Of a stretch of 64,000 nucleotides of DNA, positions 1 to 8,626 are shown piece after piece. The stretch is from Peptococcaceae bacterium UBA4068 (GTDB lineage Bacteria; Bacillota; Dehalobacteriia; UBA4068): positions 186,001 to 250,000 of the forward strand of contig DFZA01000009.1 in NCBI GenBank assembly GCA_002382665.1, given 5' to 3'. The notes below the pieces were generated by a model. It was not told the origin of the DNA, did not search any database, and saw only the letters and a list, made by a program, of their open reading frames with translations. Made by a program: the position numbers and the translations under genes. Within the stretch, counting starts at the first letter, position 1, and each line of letters starts with the position of its first letter.

Positions 1-1
1 G

Positions 2-256
2 CAAATGCGCGGCTACAACATTAAATCCGCTAATTGGCATAAAAGAATTAAACTGTATCTGGCAATGCTGCTGCCGATTACCGCCAGCGCCTTGCATAAG
101 GCCGGGCAGATGTCAATCGCCATGGAAACACGGGCTTTTCGCTGTATGCCCAATCGCAGCGAATGGCGTAGTTTGCAATTTTCTCGCGGGGACTTTATCT
201 ATACAGCGATATTTTTCGTATTACTAATAGCAATTATAATTTTTATCAAACAATAA
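2..256 (+). CDS. EcfT/CbiQ-like ECF transporter transmembrane protein, C-terminal fragment
   Basis: The reading frame is already open at the left edge, so only the last ~84 residues are present and the true start lies outside the window. The fragment holds the signature A-L-x-K-A-x-Q-M-S-x-A-M-E-x-R-A-F, which matches the coupling-helix region of EcfT/CbiQ proteins, where EcfT contacts the two ATPases of an energy-coupling-factor vitamin or metal transporter. A hydrophobic helix near residues 65-82 closes the protein, as in the family. It ends 10 bases before the MobB-like gene and is probably co-transcribed with it. The substrate cannot be told from this fragment. Confidence 0.75.
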   Translation, partial: QMRGYNIKSANWHKRIKLYLAMLLPITASALHKAGQMSIAMETRAFRCMPNRSEWRSLQFSRGDFIYTAIFFVLLIAIIIFIKQ

Positions 257-266
257 GGAGAATATT

Positions 267-1007
267 ATGAAAGCACTGGCTATTACTGGGTTTCCCCAGA
301 CCGGCAAGACCACGGTTTGTGAAACAATCATCAACGGTCTGCAAAATCGGGGTTTTTCTGTGGGTTCAATCAAAGATGTCCAGTCAGATTTTTTTATTAA
401 CTGTAACCGATCAACCAACAAACAACAGGATGACACACTCCAAGTGGCCGTTCGCAGCTTATCCGAAACAGGCATTCTTTATCAATCAGTACTGCCTATC
501 GACCTGGTACTGAAACATTATGAACAGGACTTTGTTATTTTAGAAGACGTTGTTGATTGTAACGTACCGCTGATTATCACCGCAACCAACGAGCAGGAAA
601 TCGTAGAACTTACCGACTGCCGCACTATCGCCGTATCAGGTTTATTTGCCATGCAAAACAGCGGCGAAATCAACGGATTACCGATCTTCGACGCGCTGCA
701 AAATCCCGATCAATTAATAGATTATGTAATTGAAAACGCCTTTGAGCCGTTACCAAATTTTGACGCCGAATGCTGTTCAGCTTGCGGCAGTTCCTGCCAG
801 GATATGGTAGGGCTGGTCGCGCATCATAAGGCCAAGCGCAGCGATTGCATTCTTTCCAATCAGTTGGTAGAATTGCTGATTAACGATAAACCTGTTAAAA
901 TGGTACCATTTGTACAAAATATTTTACGTAACGCCGTTATGGGCGTAGTCAGTGAATTGCAGGGCTATGCTAAAAACAGTGAAATTAAAGTAAGGTTTAA
1001 AATCTAG
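267..1007 (+). CDS. MobB-like P-loop NTPase with a C-terminal cysteine cluster
   Basis: 246 residues. A Walker A loop (GFPQTGKTT, residues 8-16) at the extreme N-terminus followed by G-x-S-V-G-S-I-K-D resembles MobB, the GTP-binding protein linked to molybdopterin-guanine dinucleotide synthesis. The second half is unlike E. coli MobB: cysteines at about 169, 170, 173, 177 and 194 could hold an Fe-S cluster or a metal. The start is the ATG 6-7 bases after AAGGAG. Its position behind an EcfT-like gene suggests a link with metal or cofactor uptake, but this is inference. Family assignment is good; the exact role is open. Confidence 0.6.
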   Translation: MKALAITGFPQTGKTTVCETIINGLQNRGFSVGSIKDVQSDFFINCNRSTNKQQDDTLQVAVRSLSETGILYQSVLPIDLVLKHYEQDFVILEDVVDCNVPLIITATNEQEIVELTDCRTIAVSGLFAMQNSGEINGLPIFDALQNPDQLIDYVIENAFEPLPNFDAECCSACGSSCQDMVGLVAHHKAKRSDCILSNQLVELLINDKPVKMVPFVQNILRNAVMGVVSELQGYAKNSEIKVRFKI

Positions 1008-1038
1008 CTAATACCTTTATTCAAATTGTGATTTTAAT

Positions 1039-1073
1039 AACAACGGCAGTATTAACCGGTACTGCCGTTGTTT
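1039..1073 (+). terminator. Intrinsic terminator after the MobB-like gene
   Basis: Long perfect stem (AACAACGGCAGTA with its complement, loop about 9 bases) beginning 32 bases after the stop codon, followed by a short, interrupted T-run (TTTCTATT). Confidence 0.7.
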
Positions 1074-1137
1074 CTATTAATAATCCATAGATTGTCCATT
1101 TTTATGAACCAAATAACATAGGCCCTCATATATTGTA

Positions 1138-1158
1138 TTGAACAAGCAAATTGTTCAA
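1138..1158. promoter_or_regulatory. Perfect 8-bp inverted repeat upstream of the DUF11 gene
   Basis: TTGAACAA, 5-base spacer, TTGTTCAA. It lies 37-57 bases upstream of the DUF11 start codon, where an operator or the promoter would be expected. No protein can be assigned to it. Confidence 0.4.
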
Positions 1159-1194
1159 AAATAAAATCTTTATGTATACAGGAGATGTAAATCT

Positions 1195-2052
1195 ATGGCA
1201 ACACTTTTTACTAATCAGGCGCTACTTACCTATAATAACGGACAGACCACTTTATCAAATATAGTTCAAGGTAGTATTCTCGATGCCGTTACCATAACCA
1301 AAACGGCAGTCAACGACGACTATATCTTTGGCGACGATGTAACCTACTATGTCTCTATAACCAACAACACCGGATCCGATCTTACATCGGTGAGCTTTGT
1401 AGATAATTTAGGCCAGTACCCCTACGGAGCTCCGCCAGTTAACCTCTACCCATTAACTTATGTCGGACCGGTATTACACTTTAGGAACGGTGCAGCACAG
1501 GCCAACATTGTGCCTCTTACCACATCACCGACCCTGACATTAACAATCCCCCTGATCCCGGCCGGCGGCAATGTTTTGCTGGTATATGAAGTGGACGTCA
1601 ACGAATATGCTCCGCTTGATGTCGAAGACAGCATCGAAAATATTGTTACTGTCAGCGGCGGCGGTATTGTTGATCCTGTTACCGCCACGGAAACAATTTA
1701 CACCAGCGATATCCCGCAACTGGCGATTACCAAAAATATGTCGCCTAATCCGGTTGCGGATAACTCAACTCTCACTTACACCTTTATACTGGAGAACTAT
1801 GGCAATACTGCGTCAACCGATGTTGTGCTGACCGATACTTTTGATCCGGCTCTCGCCACCGGTATCACTGTTACATTAGACGGATCACCACTGACAATAA
1901 CCACTCAATATACTTACACTGCCGGAACCGGCGCATTTGCAACTATTTCCGGTGTCATAACGATTCCTGCCGCTACTTATGCACAGGACGGATCGGGCGT
2001 AATTACAGTCACTCCGGGAGCAGCAATCTTAGTTGTCTCCGGTACAATTTAA
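1195..2052 (+). CDS. DUF11 repeat-domain protein
   Basis: 285 residues in two DUF11-type beta-sandwich repeats (roughly 32-150 and 155-270), recognisable by A-x-T-I-T-K-x-A-V-N-D-D-Y-x-x-G-D-x-V-T-Y and L-A-I-T-K-N-M-S-P-N-P-V-A-D-N-S. The composition is rich in T, V, N and acidic residues, with only two Met and no Cys. There is no N-terminal signal peptide and no sortase motif, so it is not exported by the usual route. DUF11 proteins of this leaderless type occur in spore formers and could belong to the spore surface, but that is inference. The start follows a GGAG site. It is a single-gene unit with its own terminator. Confidence 0.8.
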   Translation: MATLFTNQALLTYNNGQTTLSNIVQGSILDAVTITKTAVNDDYIFGDDVTYYVSITNNTGSDLTSVSFVDNLGQYPYGAPPVNLYPLTYVGPVLHFRNGAAQANIVPLTTSPTLTLTIPLIPAGGNVLLVYEVDVNEYAPLDVEDSIENIVTVSGGGIVDPVTATETIYTSDIPQLAITKNMSPNPVADNSTLTYTFILENYGNTASTDVVLTDTFDPALATGITVTLDGSPLTITTQYTYTAGTGAFATISGVITIPAATYAQDGSGVITVTPGAAILVVSGTI

Positions 2053-2084
2053 TTTGCATACTGATAACTTCCTTAATTAGTAAT

Positions 2085-2112
2085 AAACAGCGGCATTTAA
2101 TGCCGCTGTTTT
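2085..2112. terminator. Bidirectional terminator between the DUF11 and corA-like genes
   Basis: Stem AAACAGCGGCAT with its complement, T-run on both strands. It lies directly between the convergent ends of the two genes and ends 3 bases from the corA-like stop codon. Confidence 0.75.
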
Positions 2113-2114
2113 AC

Positions 2115-3032
2115 TTAAAACCATTTGTTTTTTCTAAAAAAGAAGATAAAGAAAATTACTATAATTATTGCTACTATTATTACCATTGGATAACCAAAGA
2201 CCCAACCGTATTCGGGCATCTGCAAATTCATGCCATACCAGCCAACAAGCAGCGTCAACGGTAAAAATATAGCCGTAATTACGGTAAAAATCTTCATGAT
2301 ATTATTCAGGCCGATATCTACTTCTGCCTGATAAGACTCGCGCACTTGGGTAACATAGTCGCGTAGATTTAAAACGTTATGATAAAGCCTGTCGACTTTA
2401 CCGTCAAATATCCTAAAATATTTCAATGATGTATCCGAGAGTATTTCGTTTTCATTTTCCAGCAGGTCATCCAATACATCAAGCAATTGTTCGTAATATT
2501 GCTTAAACAACATCAATCTTTTACGTAAGGATACAATCTCTCTGACACAATTACTTTTGCCGCTAGTGATCAATTCATTTTCCAGATCGGCAATTTCCTG
2601 TTCAGTATTTTCCAAAATATCTACGTCATTGGCGATTAAACGTTCAAAAAAAGAACTAAGGACACGATCGAAGCCGATGGCAAAATTTTTATTTTCCGTT
2701 ATTTGATCAAATACTCTCTCTATTGAGTCCCGATTATTAGCTACAACCAAAATTAAGTTTTTACGCACAAACACAGATATTTTATCTTTTTGTGCAAACA
2801 AATCATTACGGTTTATTATGCTCAAGCCAATAAAATCAAAATCTTCATGGTTTTCATATACCATCGACCGGTTCGTAGACCAATAATCTAACAGCTTAAC
2901 GTTAAATTTAAAATTATCTAATAAGGGTTTACTTTCTTGATAATCCATTATAGCTAAATATTGGTTCTGATCATCAAGGCTTATATTTTGATCCGTCGCC
3001 GTAATTGTTTTACCTGCAAACTTATATAACAT
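2115..3032 (-). CDS. CorA-family divalent metal ion transporter
   Basis: 305 residues. CorA proteins are pentameric channels for Mg2+ or Co2+ with a cytoplasmic funnel and two C-terminal membrane helices. The diagnostic YGMN motif is present at about residues 268-271 in the loop after the first helix, and the second helix (I/V-rich) ends in a short basic tail. The middle is a long charged helical region (about 140-235), as in the funnel stem. The start follows AGGAGG at a somewhat long spacing. It is convergent with the DUF11 gene and tandem with the Crp/Fnr gene, 53 bases apart. Mg2+ versus Co2+ or Zn2+ cannot be told. Confidence 0.85.
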   Translation of the reverse strand: MLYKFAGKTITATDQNISLDDQNQYLAIMDYQESKPLLDNFKFNVKLLDYWSTNRSMVYENHEDFDFIGLSIINRNDLFAQKDKISVFVRKNLILVVANNRDSIERVFDQITENKNFAIGFDRVLSSFFERLIANDVDILENTEQEIADLENELITSGKSNCVREIVSLRKRLMLFKQYYEQLLDVLDDLLENENEILSDTSLKYFRIFDGKVDRLYHNVLNLRDYVTQVRESYQAEVDIGLNNIMKIFTVITAIFLPLTLLVGWYGMNLQMPEYGWVFGYPMVIIVAIIIVIFFIFFFRKNKWF

Positions 3033-3085
3033 GACAGCCTGGCCTCCTAATACTTATAGGTTGACATTATCAGTATACAAAATAT

Positions 3086-3748
3086 TTACTCATTTAATTT
3101 AAAACAGTTTTTATTAAATGATAATATACCATCATCACGCAGTTTGCATAGTTCATTCGACATTGCGCTACGATCAACAGCCAAATAATCTGCAAGCTGT
3201 TGGCGGTTAAAAGGTATCTTAAAAACAGTACTGCAATTTCTTTGCGCTTCCGCCGACAAATATGAAAGCAGTTTTTCTCTGGTAGTTCTCTGCGACATAT
3301 GCAGCATCTTTCTTGTTAAATTCAAGTTTTTTTCCGCTAATACCGAAAGAAGATTTCTGATCAGTCTGGCATGAAAAACACAGGTAGATGAACAGACATT
3401 CATTATTCTTTGAATATCTAAAAACATAACTTCACTAGCTTCGGCGGTTATAATACTGACTTCCAGTGTTTCTGCCGGAACACAGGCATAAGTTTCACCA
3501 AAGATCTGGCCAACCCCGGCTTCTGATAAAATGGTTTGATTTCCTAAGAAATCATCTTTAACAAGATATACGCTACCACAAAGCACCAGTCCTACCGAAG
3601 AGATGTTTTCACCAAAGCGATAAATATATTGATTCTTATCATAAGATTTGATCTTGGCATTTAAACATTTAAGCATTGCTTCAATTTCTTTTTCTTCAAT
3701 ACCGCTAAATAATTGGTTATTTTTAGTTAAATTAATAAAATTTTTCAT
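3086..3748 (-). CDS. Crp/Fnr-family transcriptional regulator
   Basis: 220 residues: cyclic-nucleotide-binding-like beta-roll (about 15-120), dimerisation helix, then a winged helix-turn-helix (about 170-200, N-R-Q-Q-L-A-D-Y-L-A-V-D-R-S-A-M-S-N). It lacks the N-terminal Fe-S cysteines of FNR; cysteines at about 128 and 132 follow the beta-roll instead. It is divergent from the ferredoxin-hcp pair, the arrangement seen for HcpR-type regulators that sense nitrosative stress and activate hcp. A palindrome just upstream of its own start codon suggests both autoregulation and control of hcp. Naming it HcpR would be inference. Confidence 0.85.
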   Translation of the reverse strand: MKNFINLTKNNQLFSGIEEKEIEAMLKCLNAKIKSYDKNQYIYRFGENISSVGLVLCGSVYLVKDDFLGNQTILSEAGVGQIFGETYACVPAETLEVSIITAEASEVMFLDIQRIMNVCSSTCVFHARLIRNLLSVLAEKNLNLTRKMLHMSQRTTREKLLSYLSAEAQRNCSTVFKIPFNRQQLADYLAVDRSAMSNELCKLRDDGILSFNKNCFKLNE

Positions 3749-3761
3749 TTTTTCTCATTTC

Positions 3762-3803
3762 GTTGGATATACAACATATTCGTTTGTTTTATTTTAGTAT
3801 AAT
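3762..3803 (+). promoter_or_regulatory. Candidate Crp/Fnr operator and -10 box of the ferredoxin-hcp promoter
   Basis: A 14-bp near-palindrome, GTTG-GATATA-CAAC (3762-3775), and a TATAAT hexamer at 3798-3803 with no good -35 box. If transcription starts about 7 bases after the -10, the palindrome is centred at -41.5, the position used for class II activation by Crp/Fnr proteins. It also lies 14 bases from the start codon of the divergent regulator gene. Confidence 0.5.
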
Positions 3804-3853
3804 TCGGATATAAAGTCAAGATAACCATTATAAATCGATTGGAAGTGATTTGC

Positions 3854-4549
3854 ATGAAACGCCAAATAATCGCCATAAACGAAGAAAAATGCAATGGCTG
3901 TGGCGCTTGCGCTGCAGCATGTAAAGAAGGAGCCATTGGGTTAGTCAATGGTAAAGCCAAGCTGTTGCGTGATGATTATTGTGACGGATTAGGTAATTGT
4001 CTGCCTGCCTGTCCAACAGGAGCCATAACTTTTATTGAGCGTGAAGCGGCTGCATACGATCAAGAAGCAGTTGAGCACAACAAAACAAATACCCAGGCCG
4101 ATACCTTGCCCTGCAGCTGTCCGGGAACGCAATCAAAAACTATCGCAAAAGTAGACACAAATGCCCCCAGTAACAATGAAATTGTTTCCCAATTATCTCA
4201 GTGGCCGGTACAAATCAAACTCATCCCTGTCAATGCGCCTTATTTTAATAATGCCCATCTTTTAGTTTCAGCTGATTGCTGCGCTTATGCTTACGGCAAT
4301 TTTCACAACAGATTTATTAAAAACAAAGTGACTCTGGTCGGCTGCCCCAAACTGGATAATGTTGATTATACCGATAAGCTCAGCCAAATAATTAAAAACA
4401 ATAATATCAAAAGCGTAACCGTAGTCAGGATGGAAGTGCCCTGCTGCGGCGGTATCGAAAATGCGGTAATAAATGCGCTGCAAAACAGCGATAAAATGAT
4501 TCCCTGGCAGGTTATCACTGTCTCAACCGACGGTAAAATAATCGAATAA
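3854..4549 (+). CDS. 2[4Fe-4S] ferredoxin-domain protein, partner of Hcp
   Basis: 231 residues from the ATG at 3854, chosen over an upstream TTG because GGAAGTGA sits at the right distance. The N-terminus carries two cluster motifs, C-x2-C-x2-C-x3-C (CNGCGACAAAC) and C-x5-C-x3-C-P. The remaining ~150 residues form a second domain with conserved cysteines (A-D-C-C-A-Y, V-G-C-P-K, V-P-C-C-G-G). This long ferredoxin is known next to hcp in anaerobes and most likely passes electrons to Hcp. The hcp start follows 31 bases later, so the two are probably one transcript. Confidence 0.85.
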   Translation: MKRQIIAINEEKCNGCGACAAACKEGAIGLVNGKAKLLRDDYCDGLGNCLPACPTGAITFIEREAAAYDQEAVEHNKTNTQADTLPCSCPGTQSKTIAKVDTNAPSNNEIVSQLSQWPVQIKLIPVNAPYFNNAHLLVSADCCAYAYGNFHNRFIKNKVTLVGCPKLDNVDYTDKLSQIIKNNNIKSVTVVRMEVPCCGGIENAVINALQNSDKMIPWQVITVSTDGKIIE

Positions 4550-4580
4550 AACAAAAAAATTATATCAAGGAGGAATAATA

Positions 4581-6167
4581 ATGAACCAAATGTTTTGTTT
4601 TCAATGCGAGCAAACGGCAAAAGGTACAGGTTGCACCGGCAATGCTGGGGTATGCGGTAAACAGGTGGATACGGCACTACTTCAGGATAAACTGACAGGC
4701 GCTCTGATCAGTTTAGCGCAAACTGTCAACAGTAATAATAACATTGCCACCCCAACAACCGATAAAGTAATGATGTCCGGGCTATTTACCACCTTGACCA
4801 ACGTAAACTTTAATAATCAATTTATTAACCAAATGATTGACAAGGTTAACATCGAAAAAGCTAAGCTTATTGCACATGCTGATCAGAATGTACAAGCTTA
4901 CCCCAATTACGAAATGGCTCAAATTTGGAACCAGAATGAAGATATCCGCTCCCTGAAATCATTGATTTTGTTCGGACTGCGTGGCGTGGCGGCATATGCT
5001 TATCATGCACAGGTTTTAGGCTACGAAAACAAAACAATAAATAATTTTTTCTACGAGGGCCTTGGTGCAATCGCCGAAAACTGGGGTGCGGATAAGCTAT
5101 TACCACTGGTATTAAAAGTCGGTGAAATTAATTTCCAATGTATGGAATTACTCGACCGTGCCAATACCGAGACTTTTGGCTCTCCCCTGCCAACGACAGT
5201 GCCGCTGACCATCGAAAAAGGACCGTTTATCGTTATTACCGGCCATGACCTGTACGACCTGAAGCTGCTCTTGGAGCAAACCCAGGATATGGGTATCAAT
5301 ATCTATACTCACGGCGAAATGCTGCCTGCCCACGCTTACCCGCAATTAAAGAAATACCCTCATCTCAAAGGTAATTTCGGTACGGCATGGCAAAATCAAC
5401 AAAAAGAATTTGCCGATATTCCGGCCCCGATTCTCTTCAATACAAATTGTATCATGCCTGTAAAACCCAGCTATGCTGACCGGGTATTCACCACAGAGGT
5501 CGTCTCATATCCGGATATGATTCATATCGGCGAAGATAAGGACTTTACGCCGGTAATCAAAAAGGCGCTTGAACTTGGCGGCTATGACAAAGATAAGGAA
5601 TTAACAGGCATCAACGGTGGCAAACAGCTTACAACCGGCTTTGGCCACGGCGCTGTGCTTTCCGTTGCGGATAAAGTAATTGATGCCGTAAAAGCAGGAG
5701 CTATTAAACATATATTTTTAGTCGGAGGCTGCGACGGATTAAAACCGGGCAGAAATTATTATACCCAGTTTGTTAAACAAACACCTGCCGATACCGTCAT
5801 ACTGACGCTCGCCTGCGGAAAATATCGGTTTAACGATCTAGATTTAGGTCAAATAGGCGGATTACCAAGAATTATGGATATGGGACAGTGCAACGACGCC
5901 TACAGCGCCATCAAGGTTGCTGTCACATTGGCAGATGTTTTTAAATGCAGTGTAAATGAATTGCCATTAACATTGGTACTATCATGGTACGAACAAAAGG
6001 CAGTAAGTATACTTTTAACATTACTGTATCTGGGAATTAAAAACATCTATCTTGGCCCATCACTGCCAGCGTTTATCTCCCCTAACATATTAAACTATCT
6101 TGTAGAAAACTATCAAATTAATCCTATTAGCACACCCGAACAAGATCTAAAAAAAATACTTGGTTAA
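4581..6167 (+). CDS. hcp: Hydroxylamine reductase / hybrid-cluster protein
   Basis: 528 residues, full length for the family. The N-terminal C-x2-C-x8-C-x5-C pattern (MFCFQCEQTAKGTGC...GVC) binds the [4Fe-4S] cluster of the anaerobe type. Hybrid-cluster residues are visible in HGEMLPAH, FNTNC, GGCDGLKPG and LACGKYRF. Hcp reduces hydroxylamine in vitro and is thought to act as an NO reductase protecting against nitrosative stress. It is preceded by a strong AAGGAGG and by its ferredoxin, and ended by a strong terminator. Divergent Crp/Fnr control is likely. Confidence 0.97.
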   Translation: MNQMFCFQCEQTAKGTGCTGNAGVCGKQVDTALLQDKLTGALISLAQTVNSNNNIATPTTDKVMMSGLFTTLTNVNFNNQFINQMIDKVNIEKAKLIAHADQNVQAYPNYEMAQIWNQNEDIRSLKSLILFGLRGVAAYAYHAQVLGYENKTINNFFYEGLGAIAENWGADKLLPLVLKVGEINFQCMELLDRANTETFGSPLPTTVPLTIEKGPFIVITGHDLYDLKLLLEQTQDMGINIYTHGEMLPAHAYPQLKKYPHLKGNFGTAWQNQQKEFADIPAPILFNTNCIMPVKPSYADRVFTTEVVSYPDMIHIGEDKDFTPVIKKALELGGYDKDKELTGINGGKQLTTGFGHGAVLSVADKVIDAVKAGAIKHIFLVGGCDGLKPGRNYYTQFVKQTPADTVILTLACGKYRFNDLDLGQIGGLPRIMDMGQCNDAYSAIKVAVTLADVFKCSVNELPLTLVLSWYEQKAVSILLTLLYLGIKNIYLGPSLPAFISPNILNYLVENYQINPISTPEQDLKKILG

Positions 6168-6177
6168 CTATAACAAC

Positions 6178-6213
6178 AAAAACCACGGCTCAGTACACTG
6201 AGCCGTGGTTTTA
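6178..6213. terminator. Bidirectional intrinsic terminator between hcp and the sulfatase gene
   Basis: 13-bp GC-rich stem (AACCACGGCTCAG and complement) with a 4-base loop, A-run before and T-run after. It serves the two convergent genes. Confidence 0.9.
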
Positions 6214-6223
6214 ATATTATTTA

Positions 6224-8473
6224 TTATTCTTGTTTTGTTGCCAGGTCTTCAATGCCCTGTTGAAGCGTATCTGTGTTTGTTTCATCTTCGGACTGCTGCT
6301 CACGCTGCAGTTGCCGTTGTTCACTGGCGGCAACCCGATCAGCAAGCTGCTGCTCAAGCGTAGCTAAATCGGCAATTTCTGCTACCGTATATGGTTTTGA
6401 CTCACTTAGTACAGTACGGCCTTTATCCATCTGGCAAACGGTTATTATATCGCCAACTTTTAGCTGTGTTGCCTTAACTCGCAACGTAGTATTATCAATA
6501 AACTTCGTACTGATCTTTTCACCATTAATAAATACGTCGCTGTATTTGGTAAAGTTCTGGCCATGTACATAGAGATAAATCTTGTCGGTTGCACCGTATT
6601 CTTCGGCCTTTGATCCAACCTGATATTCAATACTACCGACTGTAATATCATCAATACCCAACTTAAGATATGTCGGACGCAAGGCAGCCCCATTATAACA
6701 ATAGTTTTGACCGTAAAGCATATCGTACGACAGCATCTTCATCTGATTCATATAATTGGGGTCATCAGCATTGTTTTGATTTAAAGCCGTCATGATGCCA
6801 CCTTTAAGCGACAACTCACCAAGTAGCTTTGATGAAAGCTGGTATGATGTCAGATTCTCATCTACGTTATCACTGCCAAACGAGTAATTGCTCCATATCA
6901 CATATTCGGTTTGGAAAATATTATCGTTTGAGAGATCTTCGGCTTTAATATTGAGGTTTGGCAAATGGTCGCCATAAATAACCACTACCGTCGGCTCATC
7001 ATAATTATCAAGTGCAGTAGTTAAATCGCCGATAAACTGATCCATCTCGTGTGCCTGATAAGCAAAATATTCATATTGATTAAGAGTAGCCTCATCTGTA
7101 ATACCGGTAATATCGATTCCATTTGCATATTCCATGCCTTCTAAACTGTTTAGCGATTCTGTCGGGTACTGACCGTGCCCCTGTACCGAAACTGTAAAGA
7201 CGAAATCGCCGCCCTTGGTGGAATTAAGAGCTTTAAATATCTCATCAGTCAACACATTATCCTTAGCCCATCCCTCAGGTGTTCGTTCAACGTTTTGCAT
7301 ATATTCAACCGAAGTAAAAGTATCAAATCCCAAATTTGCATAAACAACGTTGCGACCATAAAATGCAGCCCGGTGATCATGTATCGCGTGAGTGCCATAC
7401 CCTTGCGATTTTAATATATAAGCCAGGCTTTCACAGGTTTTTTCCTGCAAAACAGTGTTGAATGGATACTCGCCGGGACCAAAATTGTTGCTGCTCATAC
7501 CGGTTAATACTTCAAATTCAGTATTGGCTGTACCAGCGCCAACCACCGGCACTGTTAAAAGTCCGGATTGATAATTGGCCATCAATGAATTAAAGTTAGG
7601 CGTAGGATCAGTTGAAAACTGGAGATTTTTCAAATAATCCATATCGAAAAACGACTCCATTTGCACAAAAATAACATTGGGCTTTTGATCTGTTGCTTTA
7701 TCAGTATCTGTCAAACTTGTTTCCGCCTGGCTACTGCTACCGTTAGTCGATGCAATACCCATTGCTCCGACAATACTGGATTTTGCTGTCGATTTATTAT
7801 TAATCTCATTAATAATTTCTGCCACAGCGGCTTGCGAATAATTTACCGGACGTTTGATACCAGTATCAAAAACACTACAGGAAAAGCAATAGACAAAGCC
7901 ATTTTGATCATAAGCAATTGGCAAATTAACAAATGTTGTTGCCAAAGCGTTGGTATTAATTGAAAAAGTCAGACAACTAAATACTACAACGAAACTGACA
8001 ACTACTACTATTGTTGACTTAAACAAATTACGCTGGCTTTTGGGAGCATGTAACCAAAACCTGATTAAGTAAATAATAACAAAAATTATTGCCGCTACGA
8101 TTAAAATTACTTGCCAAGTATTAAGATACATACCGACAATATCAAACGCAGACATTAGTACCTTAAAATCTTTGGCGCCTAAAGGCGTTATACGCATGTT
8201 CAACAATACGCAATTGGCAATACCAAGACCCAGCCAAACCCCGGAAATAACGACAATAGTAAACAGACGGCGCTTAAATAGCAAAGCAATTATCAGCGTC
8301 AAAAATATAATCAAAGCATTATTTAAAAATACCAAAGGATTAGTTGCTAAATAAACAAAACCATCAATTACAGAATGGCGGGAAAGTATTTCCACTACCA
8401 TATTGAGAATTATCGCTAACAAGACTATAGATAGTACCGGTCTATTTAGTAACGATTTTAAACGTGTTTTCAT
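6224..8473 (-). CDS. LTA synthase-family membrane sulfatase (phosphoglycerol transferase)
   Basis: 749 residues. Five hydrophobic helices (about 12-185) anchor an extracellular sulfatase-fold domain (about 265-560). Visible motifs are IFVQMESFFD (metal site), GTANTEFEVLTG with the likely catalytic threonine, HDHRAAFYGR and VVIYGDHLP. An added C-terminal beta-domain (about 600-700) is followed by a Q/E-rich tail. Relatives polymerise glycerol-phosphate or transfer it to envelope glycolipids or glycans. It is a single gene with AGGAG upstream. The true product (lipoteichoic acid or a related polymer) cannot be deduced. Confidence 0.88.
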   Translation of the reverse strand: MKTRLKSLLNRPVLSIVLLAIILNMVVEILSRHSVIDGFVYLATNPLVFLNNALIIFLTLIIALLFKRRLFTIVVISGVWLGLGIANCVLLNMRITPLGAKDFKVLMSAFDIVGMYLNTWQVILIVAAIIFVIIYLIRFWLHAPKSQRNLFKSTIVVVVSFVVVFSCLTFSINTNALATTFVNLPIAYDQNGFVYCFSCSVFDTGIKRPVNYSQAAVAEIINEINNKSTAKSSIVGAMGIASTNGSSSQAETSLTDTDKATDQKPNVIFVQMESFFDMDYLKNLQFSTDPTPNFNSLMANYQSGLLTVPVVGAGTANTEFEVLTGMSSNNFGPGEYPFNTVLQEKTCESLAYILKSQGYGTHAIHDHRAAFYGRNVVYANLGFDTFTSVEYMQNVERTPEGWAKDNVLTDEIFKALNSTKGGDFVFTVSVQGHGQYPTESLNSLEGMEYANGIDITGITDEATLNQYEYFAYQAHEMDQFIGDLTTALDNYDEPTVVVIYGDHLPNLNIKAEDLSNDNIFQTEYVIWSNYSFGSDNVDENLTSYQLSSKLLGELSLKGGIMTALNQNNADDPNYMNQMKMLSYDMLYGQNYCYNGAALRPTYLKLGIDDITVGSIEYQVGSKAEEYGATDKIYLYVHGQNFTKYSDVFINGEKISTKFIDNTTLRVKATQLKVGDIITVCQMDKGRTVLSESKPYTVAEIADLATLEQQLADRVAASEQRQLQREQQSEDETNTDTLQQGIEDLATKQE

Positions 8474-8626
8474 TTTTTTCTCCTGGACTAATCGAACATA
8501 ACCAACACTCGAAACATTCTACACCTTTAACACTAAATATTCAACTTATTTTAATAATTTTCCTTCGAAATATTTAATACTAATTTTACCCAAAATCTAC
8601 AATTAAAGTATAGTTATAATATCCAT

